Positions 27,798 to 38,952 are shown, counted from the first letter of the stretch. The stretch: 64,000 nt of DNA from G963675935 sp963719005 (GCA_963719005.1 CAVRAR010000005.1:310001-374000); one strand, 5' to 3'. Made by a program: numbers and translations. The notes: generated from the letters alone by a model not told the origin.

Positions 27798-28512
27798 GTG
27801 CAGCGAATTTCTCGACGCAGTTGCATAGCCGGCCTGCTGGGCGCCGCGGCGGCGGCCGTCCTGCCAAGCGCCGCTCCGGCAGCCGTGGGTCGGCGAGCGC
27901 CGATCCGGGATCCCTCGCATACGTTCGAGGGCTACGTCACCAGTTGGCTCGAACTGAAGCGACGCAACGTCGTCATGCAGCAGTACGACTACTCCTGCGG
28001 CGCGGCGGCCGTGGCCACCATCCTCCGCTATTACTGGGAGGACAATGTAACCGAAAAGCAGCTTCTCGAAGCGATGCTGAAGGTTCTGACGGTCGACGAA
28101 GTCAAGGATCGCATCAAGAACGGCATGTCGATCACCGACTTGCGGCGCGGCCGTTGAGCTCGGCTACCTGTCGTCGATCGGCACGATGTCGTTCGAGCAG
28201 CTTTCGCAGTCGAAGATTCCGTTGGTGGTGCCGCTGAAGCTCAAGGGCTTCGACCACTTCGTCGTTTATCGCGGCGTATTCAACGGCCGCGTGTACGTGG
28301 CCGACCCCGTCCGCGGCAACGTCCGCCCGACCATTCCCGAGTTCTGCGGACAATGGCAGAAAAACGCGATCCTGGTCGTCATCAAGAAGGGCGAACAACC
28401 CCGCGAGTGGTCGCCGCTGAGCGTCCGCGTCAACGAAGTCAAGCTCGGCGAGACGACGGAACAATGGCTGCGCGGCGAAATACCCCGCCCGGGCGAACGG
28501 CAGAGCCCCTAA
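27798..28512 (+). CDS. C39-like cysteine peptidase, Tat/Sec-exported, one frameshift
   Basis: About 237 residues after repair. The N terminus (SRRSCIAGLLGAAAAAVLPSA) looks like a twin-arginine-type signal. The papain-like C39 core has the catalytic Cys in QYDYSCGAAAVATIL (C67), the His in GFDHFVVYRG and the Asp in VADPVRG. The frame breaks near 28150, where LRRGR-stop should read LRRAAVELGYLSS; total length fits one extra base. The GTG start has AAAGGAG seven bases upstream. Being next to a barrel gene suggests the peptidase processes or works with an exported partner; no transporter ATPase is fused. Confidence 0.8.
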
Positions 28513-28730
28513 AGCAACTGCAAGAGCTGGGATGGTGAAATCCCCGCTTGTCGCAGAATCGCGCGGAGAGTGCCACGGTCGAGTTCACGGTGGTCCGGCA
28601 CAGAAAGCGTTGTCGGCGGATCGGAACGGAAGAGCATGATATGGCTCCCGCGCTGGCGGTCGAATGCGAAGCCCCTCCGTTCCAGCACTTGAACCAACTG
28701 CCGTCCAGAAACTACTGGCAGCTTGGTCAT
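28509..28730 (-). CDS. hicA: HicA-type mRNA interferase toxin
   Basis: A 73-residue HicA with a dsRBD-like fold. The catalytic-His segment RGSHIMLF and the tail VPDHRELDRGTLRAILRQAGIS are typical. It would cleave mRNA when free of HicB. The ATG overlaps the stop of the antitoxin gene (ATGA). Its last codons overlap the convergent C39 peptidase gene end by four bases. Confidence 0.92.
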   Translation of the reverse strand: MTKLPVVSGRQLVQVLERRGFAFDRQRGSHIMLFRSDPPTTLSVPDHRELDRGTLRAILRQAGISPSQLLQLL

Positions 28731-28933
28731 ACGGCGATTACCTGAAGATCGAAAGTCTCCGCGGGAATGGACTGCCCGTGGGCCTGCGCGGTTTCAATCC
28801 AGCCTGCGATCGCCTCACGGATATTGATGATTGCCTCTTCTTTGGTCTTTCCCTGGCTTATGCAGCCCGGCAGACTCGGACATTCGACGACCCAATATCC
28901 ATTTTCCCCCGGATAGATAACTACTTCGCGCAT
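28727..28933 (-). CDS. hicB: HicB-type antitoxin
   Basis: A 68-residue short HicB with the RNase H-like partial fold (VIYPGENGYWVVECPSLPGC, QGKTKEEAIINIREAI). This type lacks a separate DNA-binding domain. The order is antitoxin before toxin, the reverse of E. coli hicAB. Start at 28933 (MREVV), the canonical first residue of these proteins. Confidence 0.92.
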   Translation of the reverse strand: MREVVIYPGENGYWVVECPSLPGCISQGKTKEEAIINIREAIAGWIETAQAHGQSIPAETFDLQVIAV

Positions 28934-29019
28934 GATCTTGTGCCTCAACGACGCTCGGTGTTCGCTCCAACTGTCGGCAAGATGCTCCATAGCCATCGTA
29001 TGCCGGGCCGGGGGCAATG

Positions 29020-29520
29020 TCAATCAATTGCCAATCGGTCGATCAACGCTCTGTGAGATGGGTATTGAAGGATCAACGCCTCGCGGCTCCCCACCTCGAA
29101 ATCCGCGAAGTCAAACCCGGGCGCAACGGTCGTGCTCAACAGGGCGAAGCGGCCGCCGTCGTTGAGGAACATCCCCTGCCACGCGCCGCGGGGAACAACG
29201 ACCTGGAGTTGCTGCCCGGCGACAATGTCCTGGCCCAGGATGATCGTCTCGCCGCGGCCATCGTCGTGCAGTTGAAGCATCGTCACGGGATCGCCGAGAT
29301 GAAAATGGAATAGCTCGTCGCTTCGCAGTCGATGCAGCGTGGAGAAGCTGTCGGGCGTCAGCAGGTAGTAGACTGCCGTCGAGAAACTGCGATCCTTACC
29401 ATAGCGCGGCGGCAATGCCGCGGCCGCGATTGTCTCGCCGCTTCTGTACGTTTCGCGATAGAATCCACCCTCGGGATGCAGTTGCAGGCCGAGTTGGCGG
29501 ATGATGGTTTGTGCGTCCAT
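29020..29520 (-). CDS. Cupin-superfamily protein (DUF985)
   Basis: A 166-residue DUF985/cupin_5 protein. Family markers are LHPEGGFYRETYRS, YYLLTPDSFSTLHRL, ELFHFHLGDPV, VVPRGAWQGMFL and APGFDFADFEV, with His and Glu residues suited to metal binding. The family is widespread and of uncertain sugar- or nucleotide-related activity. ATG at 29520; the upstream in-frame extension is not conserved in style. Confidence 0.88.
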   Translation of the reverse strand: MDAQTIIRQLGLQLHPEGGFYRETYRSGETIAAAALPPRYGKDRSFSTAVYYLLTPDSFSTLHRLRSDELFHFHLGDPVTMLQLHDDGRGETIILGQDIVAGQQLQVVVPRGAWQGMFLNDGGRFALLSTTVAPGFDFADFEVGSREALILQYPSHRALIDRLAID

Positions 29521-29595
29521 TTCATGCACCTCTCTGGCCTGATGGCATCCATACCTAACGTTGGCCACTCGCAAACGTCACGGCATAGCCGAAGC

Positions 29596-30838
29596 CTATC
29601 TTGCCGGCTTTTTGCGATTACTGCCGCGTTTTCCCTTGCTCGGTCGAACAGGGAACTCCTCCTCGTGGAAACGTTGGAGCGTGCGGCCTCTAAAGTATCC
29701 CAAGTCTTCCTCAAGTTGTTGCGCTCGCAGTCGCCAATCATCGTTGCTTGTGTCAACCTGCATGTAGACCAAGTCGGTCGCAGATCCTACCGCCGGGTCA
29801 AATTCGCAAAACCCAATCCCCATCGCAACATCGCTGGCATCTGCGACCTTGTTGCGTGCAATAAGACATCGAGAAGTGAGTTCACCGAGTCGGAGGTCAC
29901 GGTCTTCGTCCTTCTTGAAATATGCCAGTATGTATAGGGAACCTGAGGGCGACTGCATGATGCGTGAGCGAGTTTCTCCCGCCTTTGCGGCGAGCAGGAA
30001 TTCGCGAAGATGCTTGGCAAGAAGCCGACGACAGAAGCGATCTTCGCGTGCCATTCCGCGCATAACGAATTCGCGCCTGGGTAGGGCGAAGCCCAAAATC
30101 GGAATTATTGTGCCCTTCGTTCTCCGCGAGCGCCTCGATGAGTTCATCCCACACATAGCTTTCCCTGTCTACCACTTTGCGTGCCTTGAAGTCTGGCTTT
30201 GAGCGAAGTTCATCCCATATCCCTGGCCCCAGCATCAGAAAGTCGGCTTTATCCGGGAAAACGCGCCCACCGTGAAGGTAAATACCCAAGAGGTCAGCCT
30301 CGGTCCCATCAATCACGATCCCACCGCGGAATGCCTCTTTCGCGACTAGATAATGAACGAAATCCGTGATGGTGTCTAACTCCGTTAGGACGTCGACAAG
30401 TGTCTGTTCCGTGAATACGCTGACATATCCCTTGCCGAAGTCTCCGGAACGAATTGAGCATTTGCCCCCACTGCCGAAAGCGACGGCAACGCGATGAATC
30501 CGACGAATATCAACTGTGGGCAGAACGATGCCTTGAGATCCGTCTGCGTGGATGACGCATGTTGCCGTATTCAGCCACTTCTTAGCCCCGTAGAGTTGTT
30601 CCACTGATTCGTCGATAGCTTTCCGTTGCCAACGATCTGCCTGTACGTGATCATCGGCGTTGTCGAGCGCGACATCCTTTACGCTGAATATGACGATATC
30701 AGGCTCGCACACCACGAGAATGTCGCAAAGTTCTCTCCCGCTTTTTCCCTTTGGATTGTTGTAACACCACAGTGACAAGAAGGAGCGCGTGCAGAGGTCG
30801 TGCGTAAACTGCTCGGACGGTGTCAACGGTTTTGACAT
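29596..30838 (-). CDS. Unknown, possibly nuclease-like protein, one frameshift
   Basis: About 413 residues after joining two frames near 30080-30110 (length fits one extra base). I do not recognise the family. Residues about 20-60 contain GRELCDILVVC, then IVIFSVKD, a spacing that recalls the D...(S/E)xK core of PD-(D/E)XK nucleases. The next 200 residues include a strand-rich domain (KCSIRSGDFGKGYVSVFTE) and the C-terminal third is helical and basic, ending KGKRGSNRKKPAR. It is preceded by a divergent peptidase gene and followed by the cupin. A restriction-like or stress role is possible, but this is inference only. Confidence 0.5.
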
Positions 30839-31072
30839 GGATGTCATTTTCGACTTCAACAATCCGCTCGACCGGCACAAACCTTAGGCGCACGGAAACG
30901 GGGGAATATCGCTGCTGGGATCATCATATCCCGCGTTTGGGGTGACGTCAATTTGTCCGTCGGCCCCTTGCCATCCGTCCCCCCGGATGGTCCAATCAGG
31001 GATAAGTTGGCCATGCGACGCTGCGAAGCCGCGGGCGGCTTTCGGGGCACAATCTCTAACCCACACATCCTC

Positions 31073-32161
31073 ATGGACTTTCAAGCTCGACGCGATCGAC
31101 TGCGCAAGGCGTTTCGCAAGGCGGGAGTCGATGCCCTGTTGGTTACCGACTTCACCAACGTCACCTACCTTACCGGCTTCACGGGCGACGACAGTTACCT
31201 GCTCGTCCGCCGGGACGGCGAGATCGTCTTGAGCGATCCGCGATACGTCACTCAGTTGGGCGAAGAATGCCCCGGCTTGGATTTGCAGATCCGCCCACCG
31301 GGAGTGACGATGCTGCAAGCGGTGGTGCGGGTCGTTCGCTCCGCACAGCTCTCAAGGCTGGGCATCGAAGGCGATTCGATGACCGTCGGCTTGCACGACC
31401 GATTGGTCGAGAAGTTGCCGAAAGCGGAAATCGTCGCCACGTCGGCGCTGGTCGAGCAATTGCGGCTCATCAAGGACGCCGAGGAGATCGAACGGCTTCG
31501 TCGTGCGGTCTGGCAGGCGGAGAAGGCGTTTGCCGTGCTGCGATCGACGTTGCGGCCGGAAATGACCGAAAAGGAGGCGGCCGACGAACTGGAGCATCAG
31601 TTCCGACTATTCGGCGGGAAGAACGCCTCGTTTCCCAGCATTGTGGCCGTGGGGCCTCGGGGGGCGTTGCCCCATGCAGTGCCTACGCAGAAACGCATCG
31701 GCGACGACGATTTCGTGCTGGTCGACTGGGGCGCCAACGAGGGGCTCTACTGCAGCGACTTGACGCGGGTGCTTGTCACCGGTAAAATGTCGCAGAAATT
31801 CGAGCGGATCTACCGGATCGTGTTGGAAGCCCAGACCCGGGCGATTGCCGCCGTCCGGCCCGGCGTTGTGGCGCATGAAGTCGACAACGTCGCGCGTGCC
31901 TTCATCACAAAAGCTGGTTTCGGCCGCCGCTTTCGCCATGGACTGGGGCACGGACTTGGTATGTTGGTTCACGAGGAGCCGCGGTTGGCCGTCAAGAATC
32001 AAACCGTCCTGAAGCCGGGAATGGTCGTCACGGTCGAGCCGGGCATTTACTTGCCCGGTTGGGGTGGCATCCGCATCGAAGACGATGTTTTGGTTACCCG
32101 CTCCGGCCACGAAGTGCTGACCCACGCCCCGAAGCGTCTGGAAGACATGGTGGTCGCTTAA
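31073..32161 (+). CDS. M24-family Xaa-Pro aminopeptidase
   Basis: A 362-residue creatinase/prolidase-fold metallopeptidase that removes N-terminal residues before proline. The N-terminal creatinase domain (VDALLVTDFTNVTYLTGF) precedes the catalytic domain. The five metal ligands are visible: D in VLVDWGAN, D in YCSDLTR, H in GLGHGLGMLVHE, E in VTVEPGIY and E in GIRIEDDV. ATG at 31073, matching the usual N terminus. Followed after a repeat-filled gap by accB, as in many bacteria where pepQ-like, efp and accBC are neighbours (efp is absent here). Confidence 0.93.
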   Translation: MDFQARRDRLRKAFRKAGVDALLVTDFTNVTYLTGFTGDDSYLLVRRDGEIVLSDPRYVTQLGEECPGLDLQIRPPGVTMLQAVVRVVRSAQLSRLGIEGDSMTVGLHDRLVEKLPKAEIVATSALVEQLRLIKDAEEIERLRRAVWQAEKAFAVLRSTLRPEMTEKEAADELEHQFRLFGGKNASFPSIVAVGPRGALPHAVPTQKRIGDDDFVLVDWGANEGLYCSDLTRVLVTGKMSQKFERIYRIVLEAQTRAIAAVRPGVVAHEVDNVARAFITKAGFGRRFRHGLGHGLGMLVHEEPRLAVKNQTVLKPGMVVTVEPGIYLPGWGGIRIEDDVLVTRSGHEVLTHAPKRLEDMVVA

Positions 32162-32196
32162 CCGTTCCGCGCATCGCGGCCTTGGCGTGGTCGAAG

Positions 32197-32345
32197 AATG
32201 ACGAAATCCAAATGACGAAGGAATGCCCAAATGACGAAGCTCGAATCGCCGCCGTGGCGGTCGGTGCCGCTAGGACCGCCTCATTCGCCATTCGTAATTC
32301 GGATTTCGTCATTCCTCCGTCATTTAGAATTCGTCATTCGTCATT
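32197..32345. repeat. Family M inverted repeat (TGACGAAATCC type)
   Basis: AATGACGAAATCC-type units on the left face GGATTTCGTCATT-type units on the right, with degenerate spacers. Similar arrays lie at 48472-48598, 59449-59504 and 59932-59990. It fills the gap between the peptidase and accB genes. Confidence 0.7.
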
Positions 32346-32381
32346 GATACCTGCCGATCGCGGTTTTCTACGAGGGAATTC

Positions 32382-32873
32382 ATGAACGCGCCCGCCACAC
32401 CGAGTCAGGACATCTTCGACGTCCGCAAGATCCGCCGCCTGGTGGAATTGATGAAGGAGCACGATCTTTGCGAGCTCGACCTCCAGCAGGGGGACGTGCG
32501 GATTCAACTTCGCCGAGGTTCCGCGGCGACGGCCGCCGGCGCCGTGCCGGTCGTCAGCGTTACCTCGCCACCCGCTGCGGGTCCGCCCGCTCCGGAATCG
32601 GTCGCTCCCGCCGACGCCACCGCCAAGGGCGTCGTCCTGATCAAGAGCCCGATGGTCGGCACGTTCTACGCCGCTCCCGATCCCGATTCGCCGCCGTTCG
32701 TGAAGGTCGGCGATCACATCGGGCCCGAAACCGTCGTCTGCATCGTCGAGGCCATGAAGGTGTTCAATCAGATTCCGGCGGAAGTCGCCGGCCGCATCAT
32801 CGCGGTGTTGGTCGAGAACGGCGCGGCGGTGGAGTACGGCCAGCCTCTGTTCAAAGTTGACACGCGGGAGTAG
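32382..32873 (+). CDS. accB: Biotin carboxyl carrier protein of acetyl-CoA carboxylase
   Basis: A 163-residue BCCP with an N-terminal helical part (RKIRRLVELMKEHDLCELDL), an Ala/Pro-rich linker and a C-terminal biotinyl domain with the EAMKVFN motif (lysine carries biotin). It works with AccC, whose gene begins two bases after the stop. Supplies malonyl-CoA for fatty-acid synthesis. Confidence 0.96.
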   Translation: MNAPATPSQDIFDVRKIRRLVELMKEHDLCELDLQQGDVRIQLRRGSAATAAGAVPVVSVTSPPAAGPPAPESVAPADATAKGVVLIKSPMVGTFYAAPDPDSPPFVKVGDHIGPETVVCIVEAMKVFNQIPAEVAGRIIAVLVENGAAVEYGQPLFKVDTRE

Positions 32874-32875
32874 CC

Positions 32876-34219
<1,344 letters not shown>

Positions 34220-34266
34220 GGGATTAGAGATTAGGGATTAGAGATTAAGGATCGTTTTCAGTCTCG

Positions 34267-34292
34267 CACTGCCGACTGCCCACTGCCGACTA
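34267..34292. repeat. Family N short repeat plus simple repeat
   Basis: CACTGCCGACTGCCCACTGC followed by CGACTA, the same unit as the minisatellite at 53730-53966. Just to the left (34219-34250) lie GGGATTAGAGATTA repeats. Confidence 0.6.
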
Positions 34293-34311
34293 ACATTTTG
34301 CGGAGCGTTTT

Positions 34312-35623
34312 ATGGACAGCACTTCCTCCCGGTCGACCGAGCGGAAATCGAACATTCATCGGGTGGCGATCCTATTCGCCGGCGGTCCGGCCCCGGCCGC
34401 CAACGCGGTGATTTCCACCGCCGCCGCGTCGTTCCTGCGCAACGAGATCGAGGTCTACGGCATCCTCAACGGCTATTCACACCTGGTCGAATTCGGTTCC
34501 GACCACTCGATGGCCGAAGGCCGCGACTACATCCGTGTCAAACAAAACACGTTGAAACGGACGCGGAACAGCCAAGGCATCTTGATCGGCACCGCCCGCA
34601 CGAATCCGGGCAAGGACGTCTCCGAGCCGGCTCACCTGAAGGACCCCGAGCGAACCAAGCCGTTGAAGGCGGTCTACGATGCGCCTGGTATCGATGGATG
34701 TCAACGCCTTGATCTCTATCGGCGGCGACGACACGCTCAAGACCGCCAACAAATTCAAGCTCTATCAGGAGCAACTTCCGCCCGGCCACAAGCACATTCC
34801 CATCGTCCATTTGCCGAAGACGATCGACAACGACTATTCGGGCATCGACTTCACCTTCGGCTACTTTACGGCCGTCGAGGTCTTGGCGGGCGAGGTCCGC
34901 AACCTGTTGGCCGACGCCGAATCGACCCGCAGCTACTTTATCGCCGAGACGATGGGCCGCAGCGCCGGCTGGCTGGCCTACGGCACCGCCATCGCCGGCG
35001 AAGGCAGCTACGTCTTCAGCGTCGAAGACGTCACCGGCCCCTTCGAGAGCAGCGAGCAAGTCGTCGATCCGGAAACCGACCGGACCGCCACGAAACGCAT
35101 CATGAATTTTGAGCAGGTCGTCAAACGGATCGTGGCGGTGATGCGAGCTCGTGAGGACAAGGAGGGCAAGCTATTCGGCGTCGTCGTGGCCGCCGAGGGG
35201 CTCGCCGAGCTTCTCCCTTCCAAGTACCTCAAAGGCGTGAAACGCGACGACCACGGACATATCGTCGTCGCCCAGTTCAACTTCGGCCGCCTGTTGGCCG
35301 ACAAGGTGAGCAAGGAATACAAAAAGCAAACCGGCAGGGAGCGGAAGGTCTCCGGCGTGCAGTTGGGCTACGAATGCCGCTGCGCCCGCCCCCAGGCGTT
35401 CGACGTCATGCTCGGCAGCCAACTGGGCGTGGGGGCCTATCGCGCACTGATCGAAAAGCGCCTCGACGGCGTGATGGTCTCGGTGGAGGGCCAGTTGAAA
35501 CTCAAATACGTGCACTTCGACAAGCTGGTCGATCCGAAAACGCTGGTGACGGTGGTTCGCTTCATCGATCCGAAGAGCGATTTCCACAAACTCGCCCGCT
35601 TCCTGGAAACCCACGTTGATTGA
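34312..35623 (+). CDS. pfp: PPi-type 6-phosphofructokinase, one frameshift
   Basis: About 436 residues after repair. Phosphofructokinase family with VAILFAGGPAPAANAVIS, then IGGDDT, LPKTIDND and ETMGRSAGWLA. The GGDDT form (Asp in the position that is Gly in ATP-dependent enzymes) together with PKTIDND (Lys instead of Gly) are markers of the diphosphate-dependent enzyme, so it probably works reversibly with PPi. The frame breaks near 34680 after KAVYD (expected RLVSMDVNAL); length fits one extra base. Monocistronic between accC and the cysteine synthase-like gene. Confidence 0.9.
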
Positions 35624-35688
35624 CGGACGCCCCAACGGCTCGTGCCCGAGACGACCAGGGCGTCGCGGCAGAATAGGTTGATTCATCT

Positions 35689-35747
35689 GTAGGACGGATT
35701 GCCGAATCCGTCCCGGAAAGTTGGACGGATTCGGAAATCCGTCCTAC
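35689..35747. repeat. Palindromic element, family D, copy 1
   Basis: GTAGGACGGATTGCCGAATC pairs with GATTCGGAAATCCGTCCTAC. A relative with different inner sequence (CGTAGGGC... CCCTACG) lies inside the glycosyltransferase gene at 47144-47194. It ends about 48 bases before the likely cysteine synthase-like start. Confidence 0.85.
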
Positions 35748-35795
35748 GGCGAGTTGTGTGGTTTATGTCGGTTCGATAATCTTCTTGATGACGAA

Positions 35796-36860
35796 ATGCA
35801 GCTCGACGCGCAATTGGCGAAACGTTTGCGGATGATCGAGGTTTTGGTGGGCAATACGCCCCTGCTGGAGATCCACTGCCGGTACCGCGGCCGCCACCGC
35901 ATCGTCTATGCCAAGGCCGAATATCTGAACCTAAGCGGCAGCATCAAGGATCGGATGGCCTTGCACATCCTTCGCCGCGCTTACGAGGAGAGGTTGCTGA
36001 AGCCCGGCGACCAACTGGCCGAGGCCACCAGCGGCAACACCGGCATCGCCTTGGCGTCGATCGGCCGGGCGCTGGGCCATCCGGTGACCATCTTCATGCC
36101 CGATTGGATGAGCAGCGAGCGCGTGGCCCTGATCCAGAGCTTGGGCGCGACGATCGTGCCGGTCAGCCGCGAGCAAGGCGGGTTTCGCGGCAGCATTCGC
36201 ATGGCCGAGGAATTGGCCGACGGTCGCTCGAACGTCTTCCTGCCGCGACAGTTTTCGAACGAGGCGAACGTCGAGGCGCATCAGCAAACGACCGGCCCGG
36301 AGATTTGCCGTCAGCTTCAAGATTGCGGCCGGACGGCCGACGCCTTCATTGCCGGCGTCGGCACCGGCGGCACGATCATGGGCGTCGGTCGGTACTTGCG
36401 CGAGACGCATCCCGAAACCCGCCTTTACCCGCTCGAACCCGCCCAATCGCCGACGCTTTCGACCGGCTGCAAGATGGGCAGCCATCGCATCCAAGGCATC
36501 TCCGACGAATTCATCCCGCCCATCGTCAAACTCGACGAGTTGGATCACGTGGTTTCGATCGATGACGGCGATTCGATCCTGATGGCGCAGAAGCTGGCGA
36601 TGCAGCTCGGCCTCGGCGTGGGCATTTCCTCCGGCGCCAATTTCCTCGGTGCGCTGGCGATCCAAGACGAGTTGGGCGACAACGCCGTCGTCGCCACGGT
36701 CTTCGCCGACGACAACAAGAAATATCTCAGTACGCCGCTGTTCGGCGACGAGCCGGTGAAAGACGGTTTCATGACGCCCGAGGTGGGGCTGCTGGACTAC
36801 GAGACGATCGGCCGCGTATGTTCGGTGTGCGATCACTCGATTAGAGTTACCCGCTGTTGA
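35796..36860 (+). CDS. PLP-dependent cysteine synthase / cystathionine beta-synthase-like enzyme
   Basis: 354 residues of fold-type II PLP enzyme. The PLP lysine lies in NLSGSIKDRMA, the asparagine loop in EATSGNTGIALA, and the phosphate loop in GVGTGGTIMGVGRYL. It would join O-acetylserine (or serine) with a thiol. A C-terminal extension ends in CSVCDHSIRVTRC, three cysteines not usual in CysK. The ATG at 35796 is chosen because the earlier in-frame part is encoded by the upstream palindrome. It converges with the cysteine desulfidase gene. Confidence 0.85.
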   Translation: MQLDAQLAKRLRMIEVLVGNTPLLEIHCRYRGRHRIVYAKAEYLNLSGSIKDRMALHILRRAYEERLLKPGDQLAEATSGNTGIALASIGRALGHPVTIFMPDWMSSERVALIQSLGATIVPVSREQGGFRGSIRMAEELADGRSNVFLPRQFSNEANVEAHQQTTGPEICRQLQDCGRTADAFIAGVGTGGTIMGVGRYLRETHPETRLYPLEPAQSPTLSTGCKMGSHRIQGISDEFIPPIVKLDELDHVVSIDDGDSILMAQKLAMQLGLGVGISSGANFLGALAIQDELGDNAVVATVFADDNKKYLSTPLFGDEPVKDGFMTPEVGLLDYETIGRVCSVCDHSIRVTRC

Positions 36861-36868
36861 GCGTGTCT

Positions 36869-36905
36869 CCCCTCTCCTTTTGCGAGAGGGGCCGGGGGTG
36901 AGGGC
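36869..36905. repeat. Family L repeat
   Basis: CCCCTCTCCTTTTGCGAGAG then GGGCCGGGGGTGAGGGC, a hairpin of the CCCTCTCCC-type repeat shared with 45361 and 46275. Confidence 0.6.
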
Positions 36906-36917
36906 TCTGCGGCGCCC

Positions 36918-36982
36918 GTAGGTTATGCTTTAGCATAACACAATAGCGTTTAGGCCCTTCGTGATGCTAAAGCATAACCTAC
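36918..36982. repeat. Palindromic element, family E
   Basis: GTAGGTTATGCTTTAGCATA and TGCTAAAGCATAACCTAC pair; each arm is itself partly palindromic (ATGCTTTAGCAT). Located between convergent cysteine-metabolism genes, so it may double as a terminator. Confidence 0.85.
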
Positions 36983-37001
36983 GATACTCAGAGTTGACCG
37001 G

Positions 37002-38295
37002 CTATGCTCCACACCCTGCGGCTTTTTCCTGCAGAATATGAAGCATCGTCGGATCGACGCGGCGCATCCCTACCCGCGCCATCCGCCCGAGATTCTGCAA
37101 GGAGTCCTCGATTGTGTGCCCGGTCATGCCGTCGTTGCTCGACAAGCCGTAGCCTCTTCAGCGCCATCAGCGCGGACCGCAGGGCGGAATCGACGGCGCT
37201 GACGGCCTTCATGGCGCAGCCGGGCTTGGCGCCGTCGCAGAGCAGTCCACACAGGTCGCCGACGACGTTGCCGACCGCCATGCCGATTCGTTCCAAGTCG
37301 GCGCCTTTCTGCTGGTAGACGATGGCCGTGGCCGAGCCGATGCCCGCCGCCATCGCACAGCCGCAGATCGCCGAGATTTCGCCGACGAAGCACTTCACGT
37401 AGGCGTTGACCAGGTGGGCGACGGCCAGGCTTTCGACGATTCGGTCGAGGCTGACGTTCATCTCGCGTCCGGCAAGGTAGGGCGTGAGAATGGCGACGAT
37501 GCCTTGATTGCCGGCGCCGCCGGAGGTCATCACCGCCCGCGCCATGCCCGTCATTCGCGCGTCGACGGCCGACGCCACGCGCAGCTTCACGCGGTAGAAC
37601 ATGTCGTCGGCCAGGAAGCCGTCGCGGTGCATCTGCTGAAGTTGGCTGGCCATCCCGCCGACCTCAAATCCCCACTCGGAGATCGCCAGGTTCATCTCGA
37701 CGCCGCGTTGCAGATACTCGTGATCGTCGGTGTCGAGGGTCTTGGCCAGCGCGAGCACCTCAGCCATGCTCCGTTGCTTCAGTGCGAGCCGGTAGGCCAA
37801 GGCATCTTTGGGCGACGCGGTGGAATCGTCTCGCAAGACGCTCCGGCCGTCTTTTTCGACCAGTGCGACGTTGGTGTGTCCGCCGGCCACGACGCAACGA
37901 GTGCGATGAGAGCCGCCGTACACCGTGACCTCGATGTGGAAGCCATTCTGGTCCGCGAGACATTCACCTTGGCAGCGGCCGGCATCGCACATCGCCCGAG
38001 CGCGGTTCCGAACGTCCTCCGTAACGAATTGGAGGAGTTCCAGCTTTGCCTCGGGTCTGGCGAGCACTGCCCCCAGCGCGGCGGCGATGAGGTTGCCTTT
38101 GCCGCCGTTGCTGTGCGGCACGGTCACGGCGGCCCCGTTCTTATACGTTCCCGGATCGACCTTCAGCAACAGCGATTCCACCGGCTCGCCCAACTGCGCC
38201 GCCGCCGTCGCCGCCGCATACGCGCAGGAAATCGGCTCCGTGCAACCGAACGCCGGATAGACCTCATGGGCAAGCACTTCTTTGAACAGATTCAT
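37002..38295 (-). CDS. cyuA: L-cysteine desulfidase / UPF0597 (CyuA-like), one frameshift
   Basis: About 430 residues after repair. Family segments are AFGCTEPISCAYAAA, VPHSNGGKGNLIAAALG, EISAICGCAMAAGIGSA and LLCDGAKPGCAMK; the conserved cysteines bind a 4Fe-4S cluster that splits cysteine to pyruvate, ammonia and sulfide. An extra A near 37148-37152 (LKRLRL instead of LKGYGLSS) sends the frame to a late stop at 36988. In the corrected frame the C terminus reads GMTGHTIEDSLQNLGRMA and stops at 37002. It faces a cysteine synthase-like gene, so synthesis and breakdown of cysteine are adjacent. Confidence 0.9.
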
Positions 38296-38448
38296 CGGCG
38301 GGACTCGGCGAGGCTGGAAAGTTGCATATCTCTCTATCGTAGCAGAGCCCTAGGGACGGTTGCAAGCGGCTTGGCGCTCTCGCGGCGGCCGCCTAAACTG
38401 AACGGACGCTAGAAGCAATGCCAACACGCTGCAAAACGGAGCAAAACG

Positions 38449-38952
38449 ATGTCGCAACAAATGCCGGGGGAGAAAATCGCGTTTCGTGACGGGCCGATCG
38501 ACGGCGTGACGTTCAGGCCGCTTGCTCCGCATAGGGACCAGCGCGGCTGGTTGATTGAGCTGTACCGCGAGGATGAGTTGCCCCCCGGGCAGCACCCGGT
38601 GATGGCCTACGTCAGCGAGACTCTGCCGGGCGTCGCCCGCGGACCGCACGAACACGTCGATCAGACCGACTATTTCGCATTCGTCGGGCCGGGCGAGTTC
38701 CTGCTGTATCTCTGGGACGCCAGAGCGGCCTCGCCAACCCACGGCCATTGCATGAAAGTGGCGGTGGGCGAGTCGAACCGGCAGTGCGTGGTCGTTCCGC
38801 CCGGCGTGGTTCATGCCTACAGCAACGTCGGTCAAACGCCCGGCTGGGTGTTCAATGCCCCGAATCGCCTTTACGCCGGCGGCGGCAAGCGCGAGCCGGT
38901 CGATGAACTCCGTTACGAAGACGCGGCGGAGAGCGCGTATCGACTGGAGTAG
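38449..38952 (+). CDS. dTDP-4-dehydrorhamnose 3,5-epimerase-like cupin
   Basis: 167 residues of the RmlC family: DQRGWLIELYREDE, VSETLPGVARGPHEHVDQTDYF (His in the active-site region), GPGEFLLYLWD and VPPGVVHAYSNVG. Acts on nucleotide sugars in the related enzymes. It stands alone, without rmlABD, so its substrate may not be the rhamnose precursor. Confidence 0.85.
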   Translation: MSQQMPGEKIAFRDGPIDGVTFRPLAPHRDQRGWLIELYREDELPPGQHPVMAYVSETLPGVARGPHEHVDQTDYFAFVGPGEFLLYLWDARAASPTHGHCMKVAVGESNRQCVVVPPGVVHAYSNVGQTPGWVFNAPNRLYAGGGKREPVDELRYEDAAESAYRLE

